Shown: positions 21,729-21,735 of the stretch, one piece after another | Layout: the number at the start of each line of letters is the position of its first letter | How positions within the stretch are numbered: position 1 is the stretch's first letter | From: Helicobacteraceae bacterium | Lineage (GTDB): Bacteria; Campylobacterota; Campylobacteria; Campylobacterales; SZUA-545 | Direction: 5' to 3' | Assembly: GCA_031276985.1 (NCBI GenBank) | Contig: JAISMA010000140.1 | Span: 1 to 21,735 of the forward strand | Length of the DNA stretch: 21,735 nt | Position numbers and translations under genes: made by a program | Notes under the pieces: model-generated | Told to the model about the DNA's origin: nothing | The model's database searches: none | The model's input: the letters and a program-made list of their open reading frames with translations, nothing else

Positions 21729-21735
21729 CGCAAAA

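Noticed and set aside
1..21735. CRISPR array, tRNA or rRNA genes, insertion sequences
   Set aside because: No regularly spaced repeats, no tRNA T-arm/CCA signatures, no transposase frames and no terminal inverted repeats with target duplications were seen.

Overview
The window most resembles a chromosomal segment of a Campylobacterota (epsilonproteobacterial) relative. This is inferred from the style of the proteins, the Tat-exported M15 peptidase, and starts preceded by AAGGA-type ribosome sites with a TATAAT -10 but little -35. No rRNA or phylogenetic marker was tested, so the phylum is a best guess. The DNA is of intermediate GC and very rich in GCGATCG/CGATCG strings. Genes are densely packed and the standard bacterial code fits throughout.

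Region 1 (1-1424): the 3' end of a glutamyl-tRNA synthetase gene (+), a Tat-signal M15 D,D-carboxypeptidase (+), and a 100-residue unknown gene on the minus strand. Region 2 (1427-6512): a TATAAT promoter next to inverted repeats, then a four-gene metal-chelate uptake operon (+): TonB-dependent outer-membrane receptor, FecCD permease, ABC ATPase and periplasmic binding protein. A 37-nt near-perfect hairpin lies just inside the permease gene, 3' of the receptor gene. Hairpins after the binding-protein gene separate this operon from the convergent one.

Region 3 (6570-19335, minus strand): a nine-gene alpha-glucan (glycogen/maltodextrin) operon read from a TATAAT promoter with upstream A-tracts. 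In transcription order: a 113-residue unknown protein; a GT35 alpha-glucan phosphorylase homologue whose PLP lysine position is Thr; a sugar-nucleotidyltransferase fused to a degenerate phosphohexomutase; three different GH57 enzymes (amylopullulanase-like, 4-alpha-glucanotransferase-like, and branching-enzyme-like, the last separated by the next two genes); a GalT/ADP-glucose-phosphorylase homologue; a DUF4912 protein; and a ROK sugar kinase. Five of the eight junctions are ATGA/GTGA overlaps or direct TAA-ATG/TAA-GTG joins. Together these enzymes could branch, trim, disproportionate and phosphorolyse an alpha-glucan, and interconvert glucose, glucose-1-phosphate and NDP-glucose. No recognisable GlgA or GlgC lies in the window. 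The altered phosphorylase and GalT-like enzymes next to an NDP-sugar synthase are the most interesting part.

Region 4 (19298-21735): a structured gene-free stretch of 393 bp, a 112-residue unknown gene (+), a minus-strand gene interrupted by one in-frame TGA (possibly an immunity-protein-like gene), and argG (minus) with its own TATAAT promoter at the right edge.
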